Below, piece by piece: positions 9,041 to 16,768 of a DNA stretch of 64,000 bases (positions within the stretch are counted from its first letter, which is position 1; each line of letters starts with the position of its first letter). The stretch is from Bacillota bacterium (GTDB lineage: Bacteria > Bacillota_A > Clostridia > Lachnospirales > Lachnospiraceae), in contig JAEZTQ010000032.1 in assembly GCA_023443625.1 (NCBI GenBank), positions 1 through 64,000 on the forward strand, written 5' to 3'. Below the pieces are notes generated by a model. The model worked only from the letters and a program-made list of their open reading frames with translations, ran no database searches and was not told where the DNA came from. Made by a program: the position numbers and the translations under genes.

Positions 9041-9218
9041 TCAATAACCTCTCCTCTTGATGTTAGAGTCCTTCCATTAGCATCCTTTAACTGTAGTATA
9101 TTACAAACTTTGACTATCCTGGGCTGATAACACATTTTACAGATCTATCACTGCCACGAACAGTAATCCTAAGTAAACAGCTTCCTTAATACTATTGTAA
9201 ATAATTATAGTTTAAAAT

Positions 9219-10340
9219 TTAATAGGTATTTTGATACAGATTGGGTTCTTCTTTCCTTCTCTTACGATATACAATAAGTGCCAACACAAAACCTGATACA
9301 AAACCACCAATATGTGCTGCCTGATCTATTCGTGAACTAACAATACCATTATACAAGCTTAGTATGACAAATAGGATTACCTGTCGCATACCAAGCTCCT
9401 CAAGATACCCCTTGTTAATCACCAGGATAAACAAGATTGCTCCCACAACACCGAAAATTGCTCCCGATGCACCAATAGAAAAAGTATACTCATGAAGGTT
9501 AATTACACCATTTTCTTTCCACATATTATAACCGATGGATGTAATCCCTGCAATAATTCCTGCACCAAAATAGAGGAAAAGATATTTTACCTTGCCTACT
9601 GCACGTTCAAAGGTACTTCCTATAAAAAACAAAAGCAACATATTATTAAATAAATGACTTATATCAGCATGCATAAACATAGACGTAAGAAGACGGTAAT
9701 ATTCCTTCTCCTCCCATACCAAATACCAGGATAAGGCACCCTTCCTATACATCGAAGCTCCACCACCAAAAAAATCTGTGTAATGAAGGATAACAAAAGC
9801 CATTATATTGATTATAACTATGATGGAATTCACTAAAGTAAGTTGTACAGGGTTAGAACTCTTTGTATTATGGGATGTATTTACCGAGGCATTATAATCA
9901 TAACTTTGATCATAGGGTCTTTCATGATTATCTAAGTTTATCTCTTCTAAGGCACTTTCTATTAAATCTTTAAGGTTATCCACGTCATTGGCCTGATTTT
10001 CATAAATAATCAACCGATTGATATTTAAATCCACAATCCAGTGGTTAATATCCTCCTCCATGGAACAAAAATCTTTAACTTTATGGGATTCACTTGTAAG
10101 AATAAGACTTAATAATTGAATTTTATGGTGGTAAGTCTTACGAAAGCTATCCATTATCTGATTAAGAATGTGATGATATTGTTCCTTAGTAAATTCCCTT
10201 TCTGCCTGCACCTGTATTATGGACACAATAAATAAATCCTCTTCTATGGCACCATAATATAGATATATCCCTTGTGCATTAGAATCAATACGTTTGTAAC
10301 CCCTATTTAATAATCTACTCCTAAGTCTTTCCTCGAACAT
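9219..10340 (-). CDS. Rhomboid family intramembrane serine protease
   Basis: 373 aa. An N-terminal cytoplasmic domain of about 190 residues precedes a six-helix rhomboid core. Catalytic Ser is in GASGAIFGVVG and the His in AHIGGFVSGF; the L1 region has YRLLTSMFMHADISHLFNNMLLL, with the HxxxxHxxxN helix. The N-terminal part (MFEERLRSRLLNRGY) is a feature of Clostridia rhomboids and may be regulatory. Start set at ATG 10340, 18 bases after the glpK stop, with AAAAGGA upstream, so it is cotranscribed with glpK. Confidence 0.88.
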   Translation of the reverse strand: MFEERLRSRLLNRGYKRIDSNAQGIYLYYGAIEEDLFIVSIIQVQAEREFTKEQYHHILNQIMDSFRKTYHHKIQLLSLILTSESHKVKDFCSMEEDINHWIVDLNINRLIIYENQANDVDNLKDLIESALEEINLDNHERPYDQSYDYNASVNTSHNTKSSNPVQLTLVNSIIVIINIMAFVILHYTDFFGGGASMYRKGALSWYLVWEEKEYYRLLTSMFMHADISHLFNNMLLLFFIGSTFERAVGKVKYLFLYFGAGIIAGITSIGYNMWKENGVINLHEYTFSIGASGAIFGVVGAILFILVINKGYLEELGMRQVILFVILSLYNGIVSSRIDQAAHIGGFVSGFVLALIVYRKRRKEEPNLYQNTY

Positions 10341-10357
10341 TTTTACAAATCCTTTTC

Positions 10358-11848
10358 TTATTCTTCCCAGGTAAAAGAACGTGTCACTGCCTTCTTCCAT
10401 CCTTTAATTAGAGCTGCTCTCCTATCCATAGTCATGTCTGATCGGAAAGTCTCTGCCAGAGCCCAATTGGAACGTATCTCCTCCTTGTCCCTCCAGAAGC
10501 CTACAGCAAGTCCCGCCAGATATGCAGCTCCTAGGGCTGTAGTCTCGATACATTCCGGTTTTAATACGGTTGTATTTAAAATATCTGCTTGAAATTGCAT
10601 AAGAAAGCCATTGGCACAGGCTCCCCCATCTACTTTAAGTAATTTTAGTCTATTTCCTGAATCAGCCTCCATAGCTCTTAGAACATCATGGGTCTGATAG
10701 GCAATAGATTCTAGTGTGGCACGAATAATATGATCTCTATTACATCCCCTGGTTATCCCAAGAACCGCACCCCTAGCATATTGATCCCAGTAAGGTGCAC
10801 CAAGGCCCGCAAAGGCTGGAACCACATAGACACCATGGGTATCCTCAACCTGCTTTGCATACTTTTCACTTTCTGCGGCTGTTCTAATTAACTGCAGCTC
10901 ATCTCTAAGCCACTGAATTGCAGCTCCTGCTACAAATACACTGCCCTCTAAAGCATACTCCGGTTCCGTCCCAGTACTTGCTGCCAGAGTAGTTAATAAT
11001 CCGTGCCTTGATTTAATGGCTTCATTCCCGGTATTCATCAGCATAAAACAGCCTGTCCCATAGGTATTTTTAACCTCACCTTTGGTAAAGCAGCATTGCC
11101 CAAATAAAGCCGCCTGTTGATCTCCCGCTGCCCCTGCTATAGGGATCTCCTCCCCAAACAGACTGCGATCTGAATAACCATAAATGCAACTAGAGGGCTT
11201 TACCTGGGGAAGCATACTCTTTGGTATGCCCAATTCCTCTAATATTTTCTCATCCCAGGTAAGCTTATGAATATCAAACAACATGGTTCTGGATGCATTG
11301 GTATAATCCGTGATAAAGGTTCTTCCCTTAGTTAAATTCCAAATAATCCAGGTGTCCACCGTTCCAAAGAGAAGCTCCCCTGCTTTGGCCGCTTCTGACG
11401 CTCCAGGAACATGATCCAATATCCATTTAATCTTAGTTCCTGAAAAATAGGCATCAGGAATTAACCCCGTTGTATCTTTGATATAGGCCTCATAGCCTTT
11501 CTCTTTCAATGCATCAATGATATCTGAAGTTCTTCGGCATTGCCATACAATAGCATTATATACCGGCTGTCCCGTTCTTTTATTCCATACAATGGTTGTC
11601 TCTCGTTGATTGGTAATTCCTATGGAGGCTATCTCCTGTGCGCTTACTCCCAGCTTTGCCATAGCTTCTGCTGCCACGGAAATCTGAGTAGACCAAATCT
11701 CTCTCGGATCATGTTCAACCCAGCCGGGCTTTGGATAAATCTGTCCAAATTCCTTCTGTGCAACACTCTTAATTTTACCCTGTTTGTCAAATATAATACA
11801 CCTTGAACTAGTAGTTCCCTGATCAAGAGCCATAATATATTGTTTCAT
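10358..11848 (-). CDS. glpK: Glycerol kinase
   Basis: 496 aa, the normal length. ATP-dependent phosphorylation of glycerol to glycerol-3-phosphate. FGGY-family motifs: [11 protein letters not shown] (N-terminal phosphate site), [33 protein letters not shown], and [11 protein letters not shown]. Glycerol-binding residues lie in this stretch. No glycerol facilitator or GlpO/GlpD gene is next to it; the downstream partner is a rhomboid protein, which is unusual for glpK. Confidence 0.95.
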   Translation of the reverse strand: MKQYIMALDQGTTSSRCIIFDKQGKIKSVAQKEFGQIYPKPGWVEHDPREIWSTQISVAAEAMAKLGVSAQEIASIGITNQRETTIVWNKRTGQPVYNAIVWQCRRTSDIIDALKEKGYEAYIKDTTGLIPDAYFSGTKIKWILDHVPGASEAAKAGELLFGTVDTWIIWNLTKGRTFITDYTNASRTMLFDIHKLTWDEKILEELGIPKSMLPQVKPSSCIYGYSDRSLFGEEIPIAGAAGDQQAALFGQCCFTKGEVKNTYGTGCFMLMNTGNEAIKSRHGLLTTLAASTGTEPEYALEGSVFVAGAAIQWLRDELQLIRTAAESEKYAKQVEDTHGVYVVPAFAGLGAPYWDQYARGAVLGITRGCNRDHIIRATLESIAYQTHDVLRAMEADSGNRLKLLKVDGGACANGFLMQFQADILNTTVLKPECIETTALGAAYLAGLAVGFWRDKEEIRSNWALAETFRSDMTMDRRAALIKGWKKAVTRSFTWEE

Positions 11849-11899
11849 CTGCTTTCCCCGTTTCTGTTATTATCCACTTGCCCTTGTATATGTACTTAA

Positions 11900-12166
11900 C
11901 TAGACTGCTTCAGCAATACCTAAGATAATTGTATATAATGCTCCCAAGGCAAGAATCACTTCTATAAACAATAATATCCCATAAAATATTTTCTCTGTAA
12001 ACTTCTCATCCATTTTCGTTTTAAGCTTAATAATTGTATTAAAAAGTAATACTCCAGAAAATAATAATAATAATATTCCTTTTATTATTGAATTATTAAT
12101 TACAACTGCAACGACAAGAATCAAAACTAATATAACCCCATGTGTTATATCATATATTCTCTTCAT
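11900..12166 (-). CDS. Small three-helix membrane protein, unknown
   Basis: 88 aa. Three hydrophobic helices (about residues 8-25, 28-46 and 62-83), separated by a basic loop with KLKTKMDEK. No family is recognised. It ends 51 bases before the glpK start is reached from the other side, so it is downstream of neither; it seems a separate short transcription unit upstream of glpK and may share its promoter. Function unknown. Confidence 0.6.
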   Translation of the reverse strand: MKRIYDITHGVILVLILVVAVVINNSIIKGILLLLFSGVLLFNTIIKLKTKMDEKFTEKIFYGILLFIEVILALGALYTIILGIAEAV

Positions 12167-12347
12167 ATTTTACCCCCAATATAAGAAATAGTTCTTTTTA
12201 CTCATTTTACTATCTGATTCTATGATTTACAAGATATATATCGTATTTTTGGTTATATTTGACCGCAGTATATCTCTAAGAAACGACAAGATTAAGTATA
12301 TCACGTCACAAATATTCCTACTCTCTGTTTATTCTACGATTATAACA

Positions 12348-12374
12348 GGGGCTGTCGCACTAAATGCGTCACCC
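12348..12374. terminator. Hairpin in the gap after the tad operon
   Basis: GGGG (12348-12351) and CGCA-ctaaa-TGCG, closed by CACCC (to 12374), followed by TTTT on the plus strand. A second, longer inverted repeat follows at 12389. Confidence 0.45.
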
Positions 12375-12388
12375 TTTTCGAGTTGGTG

Positions 12389-12480
12389 ATGTTTATCTCA
12401 TTCAAGTTTATAGAATAGCGTGTGATTATTATGGATTAATAACCACACGCTATTCTTTTACAAATCTATGTGATAAACAT
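12389..12480. repeat. 92-bp imperfect inverted repeat downstream of the tad operon
   Basis: ATGTTTATC (12389-12397) pairs with GATAAACAT (12472-12480), and AGAATAGCGTGTG with CACACGCTATTCT inside; between them are a 19-base loop and mismatched internal stretches. The arms are about 37 bases. It can act as the terminator of the tad operon; its length also fits a small mobile-element relic. Confidence 0.6.
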
Positions 12481-12505
12481 TTAAGTTTTCTAAGGCTCCG
12501 CCTCT

Positions 12506-14080
12506 TTACTGCTCTATAAATCGGTACTTAATATCAGCAAAGGATATCTCATCCCCTATTTGGATCTCCTGTTTAACATAGGCTGGTATACCCTCACCAT
12601 TTATAAAGGTACCATTGGTAGAATTTAAATCGACAATATAGAATTGGCTCTCTTCTTTGGTTATCTTGGCATGATATCTACTAACAACATCTTTTTCAAG
12701 GCAGTAATCCACATTTTTCTTTAGTTTTCCGATAAAGAAGGGGATATTATCAAGAAAAATATCTTTATAAAGTCCTTCGTTCAAAGATTTTAAGAGAAGT
12801 CTTTTATCTGCATCTGCAAAAGCATTAGATAATTTATTATCTAATTTGGTATGGGAATTAAGTATACATGTGGGGTTATCCACTTCCTCCCCTAAAGCAA
12901 CTTCCCTACTTAGAGTCTTGCTGCCTCCAATAACCTTCCTGTTATTGGTTAGCGAATTACCCTGTAAAGCATCCTCATCAGGAGCTGTTGGATAAGTAAA
13001 TCCTATACTTTCTTTGTTATATAAGTTTTCCCGGGGATCAATATACTCATTTGTTGCTACGATCCTAGTAATCATATTCTTCTTATCCCATATCTTCTTA
13101 AGGAGATATCCTTCTATGCTTAAGATAATTATAGCGAAGGCGAAGAGTTTACTGTAATCAATTCTGCTGCCAAAAAAATTATATAATAATTTATAACGAA
13201 GGCATAGGAAAACAAATAATATACCTATTCCCAAAGAAGCTCCAGTGCATATGTAGGTTTTCCAGGGATAACAGGATTCCTCCTGTTCTCCCTCCAGTTT
13301 TTCCATCATCACAGGTATTTTATCATCTATACCTTGCTGGCTTGGTTGGCTCTTTAAGAAACCCTTTTTAAATATATTTAATGCTTCCTTTTTATCTATT
13401 TGGCTTTCACTATTTACATGTTTCTTATCACTTTCTCCTAGGTTGTCTCTTTTTGGAACCTTAATATCATCTCTTTCTATTAATTGTTTCTCTTTCATAA
13501 ATTGATGGGAATTTTCTTTCTTGCTTATACTATATAAGCTTTTATCTTTAAGCATTTTCGTTAGATGGTCAAAGGTATATCCCTCCTCCCTGCTAACAGC
13601 ATATAATTGGTAAACTAGCAGTACCGCCTCTTTATCATTATAGTCCACTTTATTCATCATATATTCTATCAGACTGCTCATCTGTTCCTTAATACGCCTA
13701 CCATATCCTGGAAGATAACAGAGAATGGGTTCATTCGTTGTAACTGTCATATAAATAAATTGCGGTTTCAATATAAAATCATCCTCTGACAGGAGATATT
13801 CATAAGCTCCTTCAATGGTTCTAATAATTGCTTCACAGAGCTTTGTAACTTTATCATAAGTTAAGAAGGCTTTATCGAGGAGGATTTCCATTGGCTGTTT
13901 TGCTGTAATATCATAGTAAAGAAGTATTTTATTATCCATTCTTCTCTTTTCTACCGGGAGAAATCCATCTATACTTTCCTTCTCTAGCATTTTCATACTA
14001 TAAGGCTCCAGCTTACTATTGTCTATTTCTGTGATGACCATATAATTATGCCTAAGATCTTTCTTATACTCAACCTCCAA
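12506..14080 (-). CDS. FHA domain protein of the tad locus (DUF6382-like N-terminus)
   Basis: 524 aa. Residues 1-180 match the soluble helical domain typical of Clostridia proteins with DUF6382; about 200-275 is a charged linker; two membrane helices lie at about 276-330; the C-terminus is an FHA domain with IGKLKKNVDYCL, SRYHAKI and NSTNGTFING. FHA domains bind phosphothreonine, so it may link the pilus to Ser/Thr kinase signalling. Last gene of the tad operon. Start is TTG, seven bases after GGAGGTGATATA, which beats any downstream ATG. Confidence 0.8.
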   Translation of the reverse strand: MEVEYKKDLRHNYMVITEIDNSKLEPYSMKMLEKESIDGFLPVEKRRMDNKILLYYDITAKQPMEILLDKAFLTYDKVTKLCEAIIRTIEGAYEYLLSEDDFILKPQFIYMTVTTNEPILCYLPGYGRRIKEQMSSLIEYMMNKVDYNDKEAVLLVYQLYAVSREEGYTFDHLTKMLKDKSLYSISKKENSHQFMKEKQLIERDDIKVPKRDNLGESDKKHVNSESQIDKKEALNIFKKGFLKSQPSQQGIDDKIPVMMEKLEGEQEESCYPWKTYICTGASLGIGILFVFLCLRYKLLYNFFGSRIDYSKLFAFAIIILSIEGYLLKKIWDKKNMITRIVATNEYIDPRENLYNKESIGFTYPTAPDEDALQGNSLTNNRKVIGGSKTLSREVALGEEVDNPTCILNSHTKLDNKLSNAFADADKRLLLKSLNEGLYKDIFLDNIPFFIGKLKKNVDYCLEKDVVSRYHAKITKEESQFYIVDLNSTNGTFINGEGIPAYVKQEIQIGDEISFADIKYRFIEQ

Positions 14081-14184
14081 TATATCACCTCCATTTTCTT
14101 AGCTTAGCAATTCCTTTGATGAACTTATTCCTGTTATTTAGTTCCTATTCCTTTAAAACTGCTACCTATGGATTACTTATTTTT

Positions 14185-14304
14185 ATTTACTTTTTTATTT
14201 ACTTTTATATTTACTTTTTTATTTACTTTTTTTATTTACCTTTTATTTAGCTTTTTATTTAGCTTTATATTTAACTTTTTATTTAACTTTTTATTTAGCT
14301 TTTT
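14185..14304 (-). repeat. 10-unit, 12-bp AT-rich tandem repeat in the tad operon
   Basis: Plus strand: units of ATTTA(C/G/A)-C/T-rich T runs (ATTTACTTTTTT type), unit lengths 12,12,12,13,11,12,12,12,12,12. It fills most of the 244-base gap between the TadE-like gene and the FHA gene. No gene lies in it. Confidence 0.9.
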
Positions 14305-14324
14305 ACCTTGTTTGCTTTAAATCC

Positions 14325-14960
14325 CTATTCTTTATCTGTATTAAGATAATCCTCAAGCTTTTCTTTTAATTGGCTTACCCCTTTAATTTTCGAACCTGTT
14401 TCTAAAATAACCTCCATCAAACGGATTGTCTCTGCTGGGTTATGAATAAAATACTCCCCTGATATTTCTGTGTTAGTTAAGGGATATAATAAATAATTCA
14501 TTCCTGGTAAATTGACCTTGGTCTGCATTTCAACTGCTATGGTAATCTTTATCGTAGAAATCTTAACCTTTATATTTTTAACTTCTCCTATGAAAAGTCC
14601 TTTATGCAGTTCCTCACTAAGGTAGCTTTCGACCTTTTCTCTATCCTTTCCCTTATCTCCTAAGAATTGATAAAAAACACCTCTAGCATTAATATTTTCA
14701 TATAAAACTTTACCATCTGAAAATTCCCCTTCATGTTTTATCGTAAGCGCTGCTTTATGTAAGGCTAAATCTACAACACCCTGAACCCTGGATTTATCAT
14801 GGAGATAAAAAGCTAAGTATATTAAAGCAAATATGCTAAGAACAACTATGGGCATCACAAAAGCAGCCTCAACAGTAATACTTCCCTTAAATGATGCTTT
14901 TTCCCTGTTTTTTAAATGAAATAAATTACTATTGGCTTTAAATCCTATCCTGTTTAGCAC
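14325..14960 (-). CDS. TadE-like pseudopilin
   Basis: 211 aa. The N-terminal segment KGSITVEAAFVMPIVVLSIFALIYLAFYL (about residues 24-52) has the E-x-A-F-V-P helix typical of TadE/TadG pseudopilins, where the Glu after the cleavage site is kept. The rest is a soluble beta-rich domain with PAETIRLMEV near the end. TadE-like proteins are processed by the prepilin peptidase encoded next door and are thought to sit at the base or tip of the Tad pilus. Confidence 0.82.
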   Translation of the reverse strand: MLNRIGFKANSNLFHLKNREKASFKGSITVEAAFVMPIVVLSIFALIYLAFYLHDKSRVQGVVDLALHKAALTIKHEGEFSDGKVLYENINARGVFYQFLGDKGKDREKVESYLSEELHKGLFIGEVKNIKVKISTIKITIAVEMQTKVNLPGMNYLLYPLTNTEISGEYFIHNPAETIRLMEVILETGSKIKGVSQLKEKLEDYLNTDKE

Positions 14961-15117
14961 CTAATCACCTTCTCAAATAATATCTGCTCAAATTAAATCA
15001 TTCCATATCTAGGTTCTATTTCTTAAAACTCATATACTAATCACAGCTTCATTATAGATTATCAACTAAAAGTGAGCTTTATTAGGCACTTATATCTAAT
15101 CCTACTTATTTAGCTAT

Positions 15118-15546
15118 TTAGCCTACCAGCATAAGGATTATATATCCAATGAGTAAGAAAGGTACAAAGGGTATGCTTTTCTTTCTATCTGCCAAACGGG
15201 CTATTAAGAGGATAATTGATACTATCGCTGCTATCATAAGTGCTATGGCAAAAAGTTCAAGATTTGCCCAAAACCCTAATCCTAAACCTGTAAGACAGAG
15301 TATTAATCCATCTCCCAACCCAATCTTACCTGCTGTTGCAATGCTGATCATAATAACAGCTACACCGATCCCTATTCCTCCTATTCGATCAAGAATGGAA
15401 GGAGAGTTACAAAAAGGAATACATATCCCCATGAGGAAAGCTCCTAGGACAAGGACCCATAGCATTATTTTCTTCCCGAAGATATCCTGCACTCCGCAGC
15501 ATAAAAGTACTGCTCCTAATATTGCTTTATATGTAATTTCAACCAT
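15118..15546 (-). CDS. Prepilin peptidase, A24 family (TadV/CpaA-like)
   Basis: 142 aa, about five membrane helices. The two catalytic aspartates are in GVQDIFGKK (D at about residue 19) and the GxGD motif GLGDG. Cleaves the signal of Flp pilin and pseudopilins at the cytoplasmic membrane face. No N-methylation domain, as normal for TadV. Start at ATG 15546 with GGAGGAAAAACT just upstream; a longer frame starting 12 codons earlier overlaps that site and is rejected. Confidence 0.85.
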   Translation of the reverse strand: MVEITYKAILGAVLLCCGVQDIFGKKIMLWVLVLGAFLMGICIPFCNSPSILDRIGGIGIGVAVIMISIATAGKIGLGDGLILCLTGLGLGFWANLELFAIALMIAAIVSIILLIARLADRKKSIPFVPFLLIGYIILMLVG

Positions 15547-15683
15547 AGTTTTTCCTCCATTCCTGCATAGACTTTCTATCACCTAAGCATATGACAGTCT
15601 TTCCTATACCCTTTGATTACGCAGGCACAACCCTTAATAGCAAATTCGTTCTTGGGATTACTAACCCCAGACAAATCAAGCAA

Positions 15684-16583
15684 CTATTTATTACATCTTG
15701 TACAGGCCCGTCTGCTGCCCACCTCAGATAAAAGTATTTCCTGAACACTACGTTTTATCTTAGAGCAATTCCTTTTGGTATGGTATCTGGTTCCATCCGA
15801 TGTAATATAATAGGTGGCGTCATCCCCCTCTTCCCCAGTACAACAAGCTTCACACCCATAATAACGACCTCCATTGTCATTTCGATAATCCTTAGGGATC
15901 CCCTTTACTTCTTTTACCGATAATCTAATATGTGAACATGCCTTATCTATATGGTAGACACTTCCTGTATCTGTAATATAGACGATGGTGCCCTTCACTT
16001 CTTTGTTCTTTGTCTCATAAATAGAAGGTATCTCTACCCCTGTCCAAGTTCGCAGCCTTACTCTTTGAATTAAATTTATATCCTCCAATATAAAAATCTT
16101 TACGGGTATACTAACTTTATAATTTAATACAATATCAAGATAATTCTCATCCCTGTCTATACTAGAACTATCAAAGTCCAATCCATCATAGCCATCAACC
16201 ACACAGGATTTATTAATCCTATCTTCATCAAGATACAATTTGGCATAAAGCTTAAGGGATGCTCCTGTCATAAGCTGATCTGTTATGTCATTTATCTCAC
16301 CCTTTAACTCCTCTCCAAATATAGTTTTATCAAAGTGTAATATCTCTTCTATATTAGGAAAATCCTTATAAAAATAAGCTGTCTTTGATAGACTCAAGCC
16401 CATTTTTGTAATGGATGACTGAAATTCTTCCTGTAGAATAAATATCTGGATAAAATATAAGAAAGCAATCATCAGATAAAGAAATATTGGCAAGGTTAAT
16501 GCAGCCTCCACCGTTAAAGATGCCTCATATCTCTTATTATCCTTTAACCTATCTGTAGCATTCATTATTATCTTTGTCTTCAT
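15684..16583 (-). CDS. TadE-like protein with two tandem Cys/His modules
   Basis: 299 aa. N-terminal pseudopilin helix (TVEAALTLPIFLYLMIAF, about residues 24-41) of the TadE type. At the C-terminus are two copies of a YIT-x-x-G-x-x-YH-x4-C ... C-x2-C unit: H211, C216, C244, C247 and H268, C273, C294, C297. The unit resembles the small zinc-ribbon-like module often found at the end of secreted nucleases and similar proteins. Placed between the large DUF5702-like protein and the prepilin peptidase in the tad operon. Metal binding is inferred only from residue spacing. Confidence 0.8.
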   Translation of the reverse strand: MKTKIIMNATDRLKDNKRYEASLTVEAALTLPIFLYLMIAFLYFIQIFILQEEFQSSITKMGLSLSKTAYFYKDFPNIEEILHFDKTIFGEELKGEINDITDQLMTGASLKLYAKLYLDEDRINKSCVVDGYDGLDFDSSSIDRDENYLDIVLNYKVSIPVKIFILEDINLIQRVRLRTWTGVEIPSIYETKNKEVKGTIVYITDTGSVYHIDKACSHIRLSVKEVKGIPKDYRNDNGGRYYGCEACCTGEEGDDATYYITSDGTRYHTKRNCSKIKRSVQEILLSEVGSRRACTRCNK

Positions 16584-16616
16584 TGATCTATCTTTCTCAC
16601 TTTATAATATATAATA

Positions 16617-16758
16617 GGCTGGGATGTCCGTTCTTCTCTAAGAGATGATAAATATCTTCATATAAGCAAATGATTTCTTGGAGAGTTTTCTTTTTTATTT
16701 TTTTGATTAAATAGAATTATTTAGAACAATATTACGAAGAAGAGCGGACATCCCAGCC
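16617..16758. repeat. 142-bp element with 14-bp perfect terminal inverted repeats
   Basis: GGCTGGGATGTCCG (16617-16630) and CGGACATCCCAGCC (16745-16758) are perfect mirror copies, continued inward by similar TCTTC-rich arms. The 110-base interior is AT-rich with no frame. It lies between two tad genes, so it would be transcribed as a long hairpin. No clear target duplication at its edges. Confidence 0.7.
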
Positions 16759-16768
16759 CACTAATAGT

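Noticed and set aside
14185..14304. CRISPR array
   Set aside because: Units are contiguous 12-mers with no spacers and no cas genes nearby.
15149..15586. 145-codon plus-strand frame opposite the prepilin peptidase gene
   Set aside because: It is the antisense of a gene with clear A24 peptidase motifs; its protein is Pro/Ile-rich without domains and has no ribosome site.
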